Shown: in pieces, positions 21,066 to 32,900 of the stretch | How the letters are laid out: each line of letters opens with the position of its first letter | Numbering within the stretch: the first letter of the stretch is position 1 | From: Agrocybe praecox | Lineage: Eukaryota > Basidiomycota > Agaricomycetes > Agaricales > Agrocybaceae | Assembly (NCBI GenBank): GCA_964017145.1 | Contig: OZ024841.1 | Location: forward strand, 2,728,001 to 2,792,000 | Length of the DNA: 64,000 bases | Direction of reading: 5' to 3' | Program-made: the position numbers and the translations under genes | Notes under the pieces: model-generated | Told to the model about the DNA's origin: nothing | Database searches by the model: none | Seen by the model: the letters and a program-made list of their open reading frames with translations, nothing else

Positions 21066-21944
21066 AGGTGTAGTATGCTATTTGTGAGCCGTGAAGCGCA
21101 AGAACTGCTCATGAACGAATCAAAGTTTCGAGATAAATGCACAGCTGTGAGTAACAGCTGCCACTGTAACAATAGGATCCGGCCTCCATGGTCTTCAGAT
21201 GGGGGCGTATCAGTTTCTGTTCGGAAAGTCAGGCAACGGGCGGGAAGTTGGCGGTACCCACGATCGTGTGGCTAGGAATATATATCAAACACTGAGTTGA
21301 TGAAAAGAAAGATCGTCAGAGTTGACGCGGACGTTGTCATTAATGATTCAGATTAATGAAAGCGCACTCGATTGCACGTAATAAAACACGGCCGGCATGA
21401 GCCGATTCGGCACTTACATGAGTACATACCTTGCACGAGTCGCACAAAGGATAAGTGACGTATACAGTACATAGTATGTCAAGCGATTTCCAAATTTTCT
21501 ATTAGGATTTTGGTCATAGTTCACTTAGAATCTACTGACTCTTCTGCCCAAGTCCAATAGTAATAATTTTATAGGTAAGTATATACAATCTAAAACATGA
21601 AATGTTCCTAGATAAACTTGAACGCGCCAGACCCACGAAAAGTAGTGCTCAATTTTAAGATTCTCCTGAGGACAGTGTTTTTGAAGTGCGTCCGTTGGAG
21701 CAGTACAGAGTGCAGCTAGATGGCGTAGCAGGGCTCGGAAGCGCGTCGAGCAGCCTCGCACGATGGCGGTAATGGTCAAAGCAAGGATGATTGTTAGGCT
21801 ATGTACGCGTCGGTCACATATCTGTATGGTGTGATCTAATCTAATCTATGTACGGACCGGGCAGTCGGTCAGACTGCACTGCCACACCGTCAGTGTCCGA
21901 AATGACCACTGGGGCGCTTGTAAGTGTAATCTGATTCTCATTTA
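21066..21944. other. Intergenic, nothing recognised
   Basis: No gene is supported. A minus-strand frame of 84 codons at 21525-21779 has no recognisable feature. Confidence 0.5.
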
Positions 21945-23025
21945 TCACTTTCCCACTACCCCGCGGAAGGGCAGAGGAGCGACTTTGAGGTAAAGAGTTA
22001 TGGTAACGAAGATAGAGAATCCAAAAGTGACTCTGAAACGAAGGTCAAATAAGTAATAGCTCGCTCCATTCAGAGGCTGAAACCCACAAATAATATTTCT
22101 GCCCATCCTGTAGGAATGCCCTGGAGGATTTGAACCGGTAAAAATCGTCTGGAGATTTCCACAAAAGTTTCTTTGTTTTTCCAATGCTAAACCCTTCAAC
22201 CGCCAGGAAATTGCGAGGAGGCTCAGCGTGTCGTTTGCAAGGAAAATAACCCCAATCATGTATGAGTTCTGTGGTATTGATGAATTAGTAACGCAATATT
22301 GAGTTGACCCAACGGTAGTCCCGGAGAGGTTAATTGTGCTAAGCACACCGACGCAGCAGACCTCTACCCACACGAAGACGAATAATGTGACAACAATTTT
22401 GTTTTTAATGTAAAGTGCTTGGACACGGAAGGAAAGAAGGAGAGACGTCGATGAGATTGCGATATTGCATGACCAGATCACAGCTTTCATTAAGGTCTCG
22501 CAAGTACCAAAGGGGGTTGCTTTAGTTATATATAAAATGTGAAGTAAGAAAGGCGAAGGTCATTTTTACTTCATGAGAAACATACTCTCAAGGATTGCCA
22601 AGGATAAAAGATAGCCCACGGTTGACAATCTGGCAGAGCGTTTGTGTTAGTACTATACAAACGGTTTAAGACTCGACAGACTGGTTTGATGAGACTTACC
22701 TCGATATAAAATAAGTAATTATGGGAAACCTAATCCTATGCTGGGTCAAAAGAGTATAATCTGTGCCAACAGTATGCAGGATATCCCAAGTCATGATCTA
22801 TCCCTGCCACTTTAAATGATGCACAAAAAGATGCCGAAGGAAGTAAATGCCCACCGCCAATGAAGAAGCTGTGATATAAGACCCGATGGTTAACTCAAAG
22901 GCAAGAGTGGGAGGAAAGAATGCCATGGGCGTTAGAGGGTTTGGGAGGAACGGCATCGACCCATTCATCGCTGAGCGCGATAATGCACCTTCTAGGTCCG
23001 GTTTCGACAATAAATACATCTTCAT
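21945..23025 (-). CDS. Seven-helix membrane protein paralogue, C-terminally truncated (about 276 aa)
   Basis: Paralogue of the gene at 18881-20201 with the same intron positions: exons 23025-22855, 22797-22700, 22629-22586, 22519-22088 and about 22030-21945. Exons 2 and 3 are the same length as in the first gene (98 and 44 bases). Recognisable parts are NPLTPMAFFPPTLAF, DYTLLTQHRIRFPIITYF, LLLSFRVQALYIKNKIVV, LANDTLSLLAISW and VAPLPFRGV. The last exon works only with an AGAG acceptor and then meets a stop after RGVVGK, so the last helix and the hydrophilic tail of the first copy are missing. It could be a truncated but expressed protein or a young pseudogene. Confidence 0.6.
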
Positions 23026-23203
23026 GGCCTCAAGAAGAAGATAAGAAAGAATGACGTTTGAAAGCTGGAAAAAATGTGAGGGCTGCTGTTACCTGTGCGT
23101 TAGTTATATGCGTCAGGAAAACCGGTGACCTAACCTATTTTCATTCGATCTGATGATAGTATAAACATACTCCTTCGTCAAGATTTCATCCCAATGAGAG
23201 TAG

Positions 23204-23645
23204 CTACACCCTGATGAAGATCAATGTGGCGTGAGCTTGATTCGTTGTGATGACTTTGAGCGTAAAGGCTACCTTTAGTTCGTGAAGGAGCATTGTTATG
23301 TCTGAGATGTAGGGTGCTGAAGCAGTCGAAAACATGACATCGAGCTTCACATAGTGAGTGCGCATGCAGTATGGGGTAGTCAAGACCGCACAGAGATAAT
23401 ATAGCGGGAAGTTAAACCAATCATTCATCATCCTGGTCTTTAGATAGCAAGAAGATCAGATGGCTAAAATAAAATCAGAGAAGGGGCCTGACGCTCTAAT
23501 CATCTCATCGAAAGGCGGTGGTATTTGAGGATTGTGCAATGCAAAGCAGTGAAAGTACTGGTCAAGGATTGGAAGTAGTCGATGCATATCTGTGTTTGCC
23601 TCAGGTCTGCGCGCAAATGCTTGCATTTCATAAAGTCGCGGAATG
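23204..23645 (-). other. Coding-like minus-strand segments, unassigned
   Basis: Two open frames have protein-like composition: 23431-23204 with FPLYYLCAVLTTPYCMRTHY, and 23640-23456 with DMHRLLPILDQYFHCFALHN. They are not joined by obvious splice sites and I do not recognise either. They may be exon fragments captured next to the Helitron relic. Confidence 0.25.
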
Positions 23646-23647
23646 TC

Positions 23648-24215
23648 ATGATGGAAAGAGATGGCGGTATGAAAGCCATGATCCAAGCTAATATCGCGGT
23701 GGAAGCCTCTATCGCAAACGGAACAAGGGGGCCATCGAGGAGATGATACTGGACCCACTAGAAGACGACGAACACGAGATCGACGAAGAAGGTGCCATTC
23801 GTCTGAAATATCCTCCTGCCATGGTACTGTTCCGACCAAATAACCCTACATCTCCGCGACTCCCAGGCATACCAACCCGGCCTCGTACCACTTGTGCCGA
23901 CGCGAGCGACGTTCACCGTGACGAGAAGAAATAACTCGAAACACACTGTAATAGCTAGAAGGCAGTTCCGGCAATTATACAGGGATACGCCCTCACAGAT
24001 TACAAGTCCCAAGGCCAAACCATCGAGTTCATGATAATTGATATTGGCCAGCCGAAGACAGGCGCGGGATTATCACCATTCGGAGTGTACGTGGCACTAT
24101 CGAGGAGCAGGGACAGGTCAACAATACGCCTTCTACGAGACTTCAAAGACGAACTGTTCCAGAACCATCCGTCGGAGGAGCTGAGGAAAGACATGGAAAG
24201 GATCGGTCTTCCATC
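23648..24215 (+). pseudogene. Helitron helicase relic (Pif1-like C-terminal part)
   Basis: The plus strand carries the C-terminal end of a Helitron-type SF1B helicase. First is a block ANGTRGAIEEMILDPLEDDE and AIRLKYPPAMVLFRP, ending at a stop near 23934. After a frameshift comes GYALTDYKSQGQTIEFMII, SPFGVYVALSRSRDRSTIRL and LLRDFKDELFQNHPSEEL. The TDYKSQGQT and VYVALSRSR motifs are the conserved final helicase motifs of this family. The Rep endonuclease and most of the helicase are absent, so the element is dead. A hairpin plus CTAG at 24886-24925, downstream in the right orientation, could be its 3' end. Confidence 0.8.
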
Positions 24216-24417
24216 TCGGTCTACCTTTCTGTTTCTGCCTAGGCTGTTACTGTTTCCCATTTTTTCACACATTCGATTTGACCGAATTAGCCGTTTTCCA
24301 TTTTTATCCCTCACCTTCTCCCCCTCTTTGGTTCCCTTTCCATTTCGGCCCTGTTCAAATCTACCCCAAAGATAAAAGGCACAGAGCTTGTATGCGCCGT
24401 CACGCGTAAAGAAATAT

Positions 24418-24510
24418 AAGAGCTATAGCCAAGTGGTTACGTTACGGCTACTGGTATCAGAATCGGACTCCCATTTCCTCTTCTTGGGTTAAGCTTCCTG
24501 TATCTCTTCT
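24418..24510 (+). other. Degenerate tRNA-like sequence
   Basis: A box-A-like run TAGCCAAGTGGTT at about 24427 and a box-B-like run GGTTAAGCTTCC near 24487 are enclosed by ends that pair as AAGAGCTATA with TGTATCTCTT (one mismatch, one wobble). The D-arm GCC/GGC fits. No good anticodon arm or T-arm forms, so a working tRNA is unlikely. It may be a tRNA-derived SINE or pseudogene. Confidence 0.2.
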
Positions 24511-24653
24511 GCGTGATTGACATCGGATGATGGCGATCCCAAGTCCGAGTAAGTGCCATCATCGCCGGTCTGAGAATCGACGCGACGGGTGGTCGTTTTC
24601 TTCTTTTTAGCAGCAGAATTGGAGGGTTTGGTAGGTTTTCCAGCGTCGGGCAT
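24489..24653 (-). CDS. Small Lys/Ser-rich ORF, conserved in a broken inverted copy
   Basis: A 54-residue frame starts MPDAGKPTKPSNSAAKKKK and continues TTTRRVDSQTGDDGTYSDL. The same start recurs at 29392 on the plus strand, where a one-base difference in the Lys codons shifts the frame. The similarity covers about 140 bases. It looks like the 5' end of a gene carried by a mobile element. I do not recognise the family, and the frame may be only a first exon. Confidence 0.3.
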   Translation of the reverse strand: MPDAGKPTKPSNSAAKKKKTTTRRVDSQTGDDGTYSDLGSPSSDVNHAEEIQEA

Positions 24654-24885
24654 GGTGATGAACAAAGTGGGGGTAGGATGAAGAGGGTTGACTAGGGTCG
24701 CAATGGAAAATCACGACGCACGTCTAAATATAAGACGCGACAAACGCGACGCATCAATGATCAAGGTGGCTTCCTTTTACTCACCAACCTGTGTATCACT
24801 GTGTATCAGCACGACGAACTTGGCTGCCATTATTTTCCAACTAAAAACCTTTACATGTAATGACACTCATTAAAAAACTTCTGCC

Positions 24886-24925
24886 GCCTGGCATTCTATA
24901 GTGCCAGGCTAATCTGTGCGTCTAG
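24886..24925 (+). mobile_element. Candidate Helitron 3' terminus (hairpin plus CTAG)
   Basis: GCCTGGCA (24886-24893) and TGCCAGGC (24902-24909) form a perfect 8-bp stem with an 8-base loop. Twelve bases later the sequence reads CTAG (24922-24925), matching the CTRR end of Helitrons. The element is followed by G, whereas insertion between A and T would leave T, so the junction may have been altered. It lies about 700 bp after the helicase relic in the expected orientation. Confidence 0.5.
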
Positions 24926-24977
24926 GGACCAAAGCCCAGATACAACTCATAGCCACGATCAATGAAAATTGGCGTTC

Positions 24978-27900
24978 GTCACTTTGGAGAGCGCGTAGTT
25001 GACGTTCGAAAGGCCGATGTGGGACCGGATGTCCTGTTTAAGTGAAGATTTTCAGCAAATTTCTTGAAGTAAAACAGGAACACGGTACGAAGGAGGAAAG
25101 GGAGTGCAGGATGTGGAACGGAAACGGCAAACACCAACCCACATTGCAGTACTTGTTGGTCACTAAGCGCGTGGATAATCTTGAAAGTGTGTATAAATTG
25201 AACGCCAGTATGGTGATATATAGTTCCGCCTCAAAGAGTACATATGTGCGTAGCTAGATTAATGAGAGAGAATTGATGCGTGAACCAGAAAGCAAATCAC
25301 CTAACAACCAAATATAGAAAAATTGCACAGCCGATGTCGTGCCGCCTTCTGTCGGAGTTGAAACGGTGATGTTTAAACGTCTACTGAGACTAGGATAACA
25401 CGGTCTGACACCCTGAATCTATTCCTCTCACTTCAATCTCTAATTACATCTGGATAGAACAATTGGTCATACTAGTAACCCATTATGTTTTATTCATGGC
25501 TGTGGTATGGATGCTCTGGCTGTACTCCTCCGCTATTAAATGGCGGTGCAGAGATCCCATATATTATGTGTACCCAAATATACAGCACAGCGCCCTGTAA
25601 AGAGGCTGTGTCAACGATCAGCTTTGAGACGCGTTGGCAGTGAAGATATAACTACATGCTGCATGGCCAATGCACGGCTTGTACATAAATCTAGGGTTTC
25701 GAAGGTTTGCATGGCGGTTGCTGCGTCACTTTCCTTGCTTTCCCTCATCAGCTAGCATCTGGGATCTGATTTGTCGCTTTCTCTCGAATATCGACTTCGC
25801 AGAAGGGATGGACGACAATCGGCGTGTTATCAACAACAACTCTGTTATATCTGGAAAAAACAATTTCTTTGGCGGTACATATAACCAGTACAATGTAACA
25901 AGTGACGGACGAAAAGGTGAGCAATAAAGATTCAAGGTACTACATGGTACCACGGAAATCTAACTATCCGTAGCGTCATTCGACATCCTGAGAGAGGCTA
26001 CGGCACCTAACGCGTTTCACGACTCTGGGTCCCAGTTCGACCGTCCTAAATGCCACCCAAACACCCGAGTTGCTGTGTTGAAAAGAATCATGAACTGGGT
26101 TCAACTCTGCGACAGGGAAACATGGGATAAACACATTATGTGGCTGACCGGCGCTGCAGGAGCAGGAAAATCAGCCATTACACAATCATTCATCGAGATG
26201 TGTCTTCTCAACGAGCTAGTACTTGCGACTTTTATTTTTTGGAGGTCCGGTACAACCAGGAACCACGCAGGCGCGTTCGTTGCAACGATTGCGTACCAGA
26301 TCTATCAAGCAATCCCTGCCACTCAAAGCGAAATACTCTCCGTGATTGATGCGGACCGCTTCATTTTAACGAAGGGATTGGAACATCAATTCACAGAGCT
26401 GGTGATCAACCCGCTTTACAATGTCTGCTATTCACGAGTTTCATCGCTTTGGGGCTTCTGGCGGGTCATCGTCATAGACGGTCTCGACGAATGTGGCGAC
26501 GGAGTTATGCAGGCCAGGATTCTAAGAATGATAGCAAACGCAATTCGAAAATATGGCCTACCCATTCTCTTCCTCATAGCCAGTCGTCCTGAACATGCAA
26601 TCAACCTCGAATTTAGGTCGAACAAAATGGACGGGATGTTTTCACGACTTTACCTTGACGACACATTCCATCCTGACGACGACATTCGCACATTTCTCAG
26701 AGACGGTTTTGAGGAAATCAAAAAGAATCATCCATTTAAATCTCGAATCCTTCCTTCTTGGCCATCCGACAAAATTCTGGAAGATATTGTCAGAAAATCG
26801 TCCGGTCAATTCATTTATGCAGCAACAGTACTTCGCTATTGCCAATCTATCAGGCATCGCCCTGATCACCGCCTTGATGTGGTGAATAACCTACGACCGG
26901 CGGCGAAAGGTGACCTACCCTTTGCGCAGCTAGATGCGCTATATTCAATGATCATCAACTCCGCCGCAGACACAGAGCGTGTGCATTATATGCTCAGTAT
27001 CTACTCACATCGCTTATTCGAAATTGGATACTCAGACCTTGAATTTGACATATCTACATTTATGTCGTTGGAACCGGGGGAGCTCGAGATTTTGGTCTGT
27101 GATCTAGGCGCCATTGTCTCTATCGAGAAGGTCTTCTCTGTGCATTTGGGCAGGGACATGGAGGTTGTGAAAATCCTACACACTTCACTTCATGACTTCC
27201 TTCTCGACCCCGTGAGGTTCAGAGACCATTTCCTTGACATTAATAAATACAGATCAGATCATATTGTAAATATAATCCAATATGTGATCAAAGGTAAGAA
27301 TGTTCCCAGAAATTGAACATCTGAAACTAAATTCTCGTAGATCCCATGACCTATAATATTGAAATCTTTACGGACTTCATTAGAAGGGAGTTTCCACCTT
27401 GTCAGAGCTCAACTTCGCTAATCAATATTGCCGACAAGTTTTTATTTCACGACCTTATATTGAGAGAATGTAAATTTTACAATGCGGTTGGCACCTATAG
27501 TCAATCTATAGATCTCCGAAGATTTGTATTTTGGTTCTGGCTTCCATTCTGTGCATGCATGGTAAGGAAAATTCTTCATTTGATGTTAATATCCTTAAAT
27601 TCCCCATGTAGGCCCCTTTGGATAAGCGCTGGGCTGTAATAGAAAAAAAGCATCAAGAATATATGGAACAGCTATTTTTGTCTCAGCTGCCGCACTATTA
27701 CGAGGACGTGGCGATCCTGCTCTTATGCGTCGCATGTCACCTGGGGAATAACGTGTTTGTACCAATTGTTCTTGGCCACGCCGAGCAATATCCCATCGAG
27801 TTCAGAACATATTATGATGCGCTTTATCTTCGGGAATCCTTCGCGCTCGAAGACGGAAAGGCTCAACATTTGCAGCATTTTCAGCACTTTCTACAGCACC

Positions 27901-29350
27901 CAGACCAATCAGGCAGCTACGCTGTAGGTCCTTCTGACTACGCAAGGGCAGCCTTACATTGTGTAAAGTATCACCCGTTTATGCCGTTCTTAGAAAACTC
28001 GGAAGATAGTATGTTGGACGCACTGACCTTGGACAATGGCCAATGGACATTAAACGGCTCCACCTCAAACTATAGGGACAGAACGGATTTTCTGTTTCTC
28101 GGCTATATAGTCTTCTTCCTTCCTCGAGCTGGATTTTCTAAAAGACTCGTTCAAGAATGTGAAGAGGAAATGCGGAAACCTGACGGACTACATAGAAGCG
28201 CCTATCCCAGGCGCGGAGCTCTCGTACGCCAAGAGATGAAGAATTACCTGGACCGAGTTCGATCGTAGCAGGGCAACAGATATGATTATCCACATAGACC
28301 CATGTACGTATGATAAAATCCTCGGAAGTAAGCACACCCAGCTAACATATTTAGACATCAAAGTGCAGTAATCAAAATTTTCAACTAGTTGGCGCCGGAC
28401 GCTGCGCTTCGACAAACATACAGGATGCAATATTATCTACTTGAAGAAAAAAATATGGTACAACGTGCGGTTGACGTTGAATATTGCTCCGAATTAATAT
28501 CAAACAAAGGCGGGAGGAAGGGTGGCATAAAAGAGAACAGGGGAGGAATCACGAGAAGGTCAAGTCGTGGACCAAGGCAAAGTTGAATTAGGAGCGTCGT
28601 ACTGTGTACATAGATAATGAGTGCGAGTGTCAAGTCGTGTAATAAAAAAGAGGGAAAGGATATGAGCATAAGTCTGAAGGGAACAGCGTTCAGAAAAGTA
28701 TCTTGCAGGGAGATATACGTAGATGTAGGATAGAGAAAGAGAGGCGGAGCAAAAAAAAAAAAAAGAGAGAGAAATCAAGAGACGGAGCGAAAATCGCGTC
28801 ACAAGAGAAGATAGGAAGGCGAAGGTGTAAGACGGGATGCGATACAAAGGAGAGCAGAGAGCGAGGAAAAGTAGACGGCTCGTGTTGGTGCTCTTAGTGA
28901 TGATAGTGATGTTGACGGGACGTAAACGCCTAGGCAAGAATAGGCAGCAGTCACGTCGATGGGGGATAGCAGAACAAGGAAAGGGAAGCCACGATAGGGA
29001 TAACGGTGAAGTCGATGAGCGACGACAACGATGGAAAAGCGAAGTTGCAACCGCGCTCGCCCTGAAGACGCTGCGTTGGGAGTTCACGCGTAATTGATGT
29101 TCGAAAGGTGTGGGGGAAGAGCGTTGACGCGCTTAGTGTTCGTGTTCCTAGCAGTAATGATAGCAAATCATTGGGGTTACAAAAAGCAGAGAGATACGGG
29201 GGAGGAGGATCAGTGAATTGTTGATGAGGCGAGGATGAGGACGACGACGAGGAAAGCCCAGACGTTCTTCTCGTGTTTGCATTTGGGCTGATCATGGTGG
29301 TTTTGGCGAGAGGCAGGCCCAAACAAGCGGCAGTCGAAAAGAGGAAAGCA
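24978..29350. repeat. Segmental duplication unit C (carries NLR-C)
   Basis: Counterpart of unit B (11362-16310). It begins 53 bp after the candidate Helitron end. It contains the shared upstream block, the NLR-C gene and the shared 3' flank, and ends near 29350 with a piece of repeat R. It lacks the MULE-like insertion of unit B. Inverted copies of one fragment lie just outside both ends (24555-24697 and 29356-29496). Confidence 0.85.
25808..28268 (+). CDS. NACHT-domain NLR protein, copy C, intact (768 aa)
   Basis: Close paralogue of NLR-B with the same four-exon structure: 25808-25916, 25974-27293, 27341-27561 and 27612-28268, giving 769 codons with the stop. Exon 2 opens with ASFDILREATAPNAFHDSG, then Walker A LTGAAGAGKSAI, FIFWRSGTTRNHAGAFVATI, Walker B VIVIDGLDECGDG and ILFLIASRPEHAI. 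The first exon encodes VISGKNNFFGGTYNQYNV where B has VISGHNVITGGTFNQQNV, so the N-terminal motif has changed more than the NACHT core. The start of exon 4 also differs from B, while its end (TLDNGQWTLNGSTS) is nearly identical. A predicted cytoplasmic recognition/cell-death NLR; ligand unknown. The B TATAAAA box is not conserved upstream. Confidence 0.88.
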
Positions 29351-29355
29351 TGGGT
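28269..29355. other. 3' flank of NLR-C, non-coding
   Basis: Shared with the flank of NLR-B to about 29160, then a 130-bp piece of repeat R (29215-29345). Contains a poly-A/GA purine run at 28750-28780. No gene is supported. Confidence 0.6.
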
Positions 29356-29496
29356 GTAGTCAACCCTCTTCATCATGTACCATCACCATGCCCGACGCTG
29401 GAAAACCTAGCAAACCCTCCAATTCTGCTGCTAAAAAGAAAGAAAACGATCACCACCCCTCGCGTCAATTCTCAGACCTGCGATGATGGCACTTGC
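29356..29496 (+). repeat. Inverted copy of the 24555-24697 fragment
   Basis: Reads like the reverse complement of 24555-24697, including 'tagtcaaccctcttcat' and the start codon region MPDAGKPSKPSNSAAKKK. An extra base in the A/G-rich codons shifts the frame after KKK. It places an inverted pair around the NLR-C unit. Confidence 0.7.
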
Positions 29497-29981
29497 TCGA
29501 GAGCAGAGATAAGCAATTGGTGAGCCATGGAGGAAGGAAGGAAGGGAAAGTGACGCGTCGGAGATGAACGCGTCGAAATCACATCATTTGGGAGGTACCT
29601 TGACGCGTCGTTGAGTTTTTGTTCGGTATTCTGAATACGGGATGTCCCTAGATTGTATTTATTGATCCTGAAATAAACCTGGTTTGTTTTCCACGGGCGA
29701 GACACATATGTACATCCATATTTTGTTGCTGTCGTATTGGTGATGTGCTTGTGAATGTATTCGCCATTACCGCGCTTCTTACTCACACATGGGTTGGTTC
29801 CATATAACCGTTAAGCACACTTTTCAGAGGACTCACATATAGCTCGACTTTTTTTTTTTTTTTGTCCATGATGCAAAACGAGCGGTCAACACTTTTTTTT
29901 TTAACAGGCGAGACAAACTGAGGGCTATATACATCATCCATATTTACAAAAAGCTAAAGAGTCCGTGGTATCAAGCGTTCC
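29497..29981. other. Intergenic region downstream of the alpha-mannosidase gene
   Basis: Contains T-runs at about 29850-29863 and 29892-29901. No gene recognised. Confidence 0.5.
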
Positions 29982-32900
29982 TTATAGAGCCAGCAACTGA
30001 GCCTGGTCAACATTTACCCAGCTGGATCGCTTAGATAATCGTTTTTGGGAAGGAGTTGGGGGCAGCGCACCAAGTACGAGCTTGACCGTCTTCACTTCAA
30101 ACCCTCTAAAGCTCAGAGACAAGCTTGATCCCAACTCTCCATCAGCATCTGACGATCGCAACACGTAAAGCTCTTCGTCTTCGTCCTCGAGGAGATTGGT
30201 AGTAAAGGCTTTGAGGACGGGTAGATGGCTTGAAATGTTCAGTTTAGCTTGAGCGTGCCCACCGAAAGCCTCGTAAAGCCTTAACACGACCGTCGTAGTC
30301 GAATCTTTATCTTCCAGATTAACAGCCTCATCAAAATCGTCGTATTCCCCTCGTTTGACGGTCTCGAGGAACACGTTCCTCGCCCCTTCAACTACGAAGG
30401 GTGACTTCATTGAAGAGGTCACGTCGGGTGCGCTAGCAGGGATACAGCGGACTGTTGAAGAGGGAGGAGGAGGAAAGGTCAGTCCCTGAAAGGTTCAAAA
30501 ACAAAAGAGTCGTAAAAGAAGCAAACCTCGTAGTGGGGAGTTGTACAGGTAACCAGCAATTGGGACATCAGACTCGAGGAAGTGACCTTCGTGTGGCAAG
30601 ACGGCCCATGAGAATCGATGCTCTCCTAAATACCCACCACCGTAAGCTATCAAGTAACTGACAACGTATTGCAAGCATCTGAAACGACGAACCTTGATCT
30701 TGTTCTGCATCGGGTGCAGTGGCAGACCGGAGGAGAGAGATGGTGAGTACGTTGCCCAGGCACGAGAAGCCGTATTTCGATTCAGACAAGATGGCAACAC
30801 CGTATCCAAATTCACTCAGGTCAGCGTACTAAATCGAAAGGAGTGAGCATTTGTCAGAAAAGTGGTGTAGTATTATTCACCTTGTGTCCACAAACCTCAA
30901 ACTGGAAATTGAATCATACGGCTGTCAATATACTGATTATCGTGATCATAAAACAAATGACTTACTTTGGCAATGTCCCATGTGGTATTTTTGTGAGTAG
31001 GTCGTTGAACATAACCGAATTGTGTCTCGTACGTAGCATTGTTGCTATGGATGTTCAAAGGCAGCTCGACTAGAGAATCAATATGAGTAAGGGCGGTAAG
31101 CTATGGGATACGATAAACTCACATTTCAGGAATTCGTGGCGTTGATGCCAGTCGACCACAGCTTCGAAATTGAAGAGAGACCTTGAGTTCGGTTTGATAG
31201 TAGCTGCAGAGGAGCCAAATATTTAAAACGAGTAGTAAGTTCCAAAAAAGACCTCAACTTACCAGTGGTGGCATCAAGGGATATCTAAGGATAAATAACA
31301 AACGTCAGCAAGTATTCGACGGGTGTCCCAGATACCATTCAACTTACGGTCACAGAAATAGTGCTCTGACCATATTTGACTTCAGCACGAACGCCTGCGC
31401 GGAGTGGGCCCTGAGAAACGACGGAAACATTTGAAAATGCAAGAGGTTGAGCGGTTTCCAAATGATGAATCTCGACATCTAATAAACGTTATTTCAATTC
31501 CATCTTGTCAAGTAAAATGAGTCTATTCTTACCCCAGGCATCCCAGTAGTTGGGACGATCTTGGAAAATAACAAGACCTCCCGTCTTTCCTTCAGCAATA
31601 AGCTCGCGACTGGAACATTGTCAGCACAAGAAATAGACAAGTAATACCCGGTAACGTACTTGAGTTTAACGTCGACCAAGCTGCTAATCCGGCCATTGGA
31701 AATTGTGAGCTGGACATTAGCATTACGGAGAACAAAATTGTCTGATCCATTGTTGTATACTATAGCCCAGAATGTTGAGCCATGATGACGACATTGATAC
31801 AATGAGATGATTTCTAAATACCTGAAACGGGCTTGAGGTGGGCGTGGAGAGCATTAGATGGGTGCTTGAGTTCTCCGGGTCCGGCTCCATTGGCGCAATG
31901 CATGATAGCATATCCTTCTTTGCCATCGTCCGATGCCTGCATGATTTGAGATTTGAGACTAGGGCCAGCCTTTGCCAATGGAATCTTGATGATATCCCAA
32001 CGAGGGAAAAATGTGGTGTTGTATGCCACAATTTTACTGGACCCCGCAAGTGATTTCGATCGGGTTGACGAGGTAAGAGGAACCGAGCCTGGGAAAAGAA
32101 CAGAGAAAGCCTCTTCGAGGAGCGCTTCGCCATCTTTCTTGACCTCCTCGTAAAGAACCTCTGCGTCGTCGTACACCATACCGCTAGGTTCGATTGTAAG
32201 TCCAAATGACCAAAGGATGTAATAAAGTTTCTTACATGGCCGATCCAGGTAGGACTACACATTGAGAGACCCATTAGTCAATATTCTCTTGAAAATACAA
32301 ACAATGAATTACCATCATGGACTAAGCGTCATCAAGCATGTTAGATAGACAAAAAAAGTTTGACGAAGGAGCGCTCACATTGGTTCAACAAAACTTTCTC
32401 CCAACATTCGTCGATTTTATCCTTGGGGTATACATAATCTTTAGTACCGTGCTTAGAATGCAACGAAGCCAAAGTCGTTATTTGCTATAACATCGCAATG
32501 AGTCATTACTACTGCAGTCTCAGTGGGAAGATGTCACCTCGACATCACGAAGCAATATTTCAGAGTGTCTATTTCCCTTCTTAATCGACCCATGTGACGT
32601 ATACGTGCCACGATGGAATTCGAGGTAAAGCTCTCCGTGCCTGGAAGTTCACGATAGTTTAATGACGAGTAAACAGCCCGTTACCCAATAAAAGACGGTA
32701 CGCACCAGTTGGGCAGAGTCTTGCCTTCTTTAGTATCCTTTGCGAGATGTTCAAAGAATTCATCTACAGAATGACCCATATTGACTGGTGGTAATTCACG
32801 GTGGTTGTTCGTAGTACCGCGGATGCGACGAAGCTGATCGTTCAAGGTTAAAATTTCATGGCAGGCAACCACTGAAGCAATGAGATCTTACGTTTTCCAA

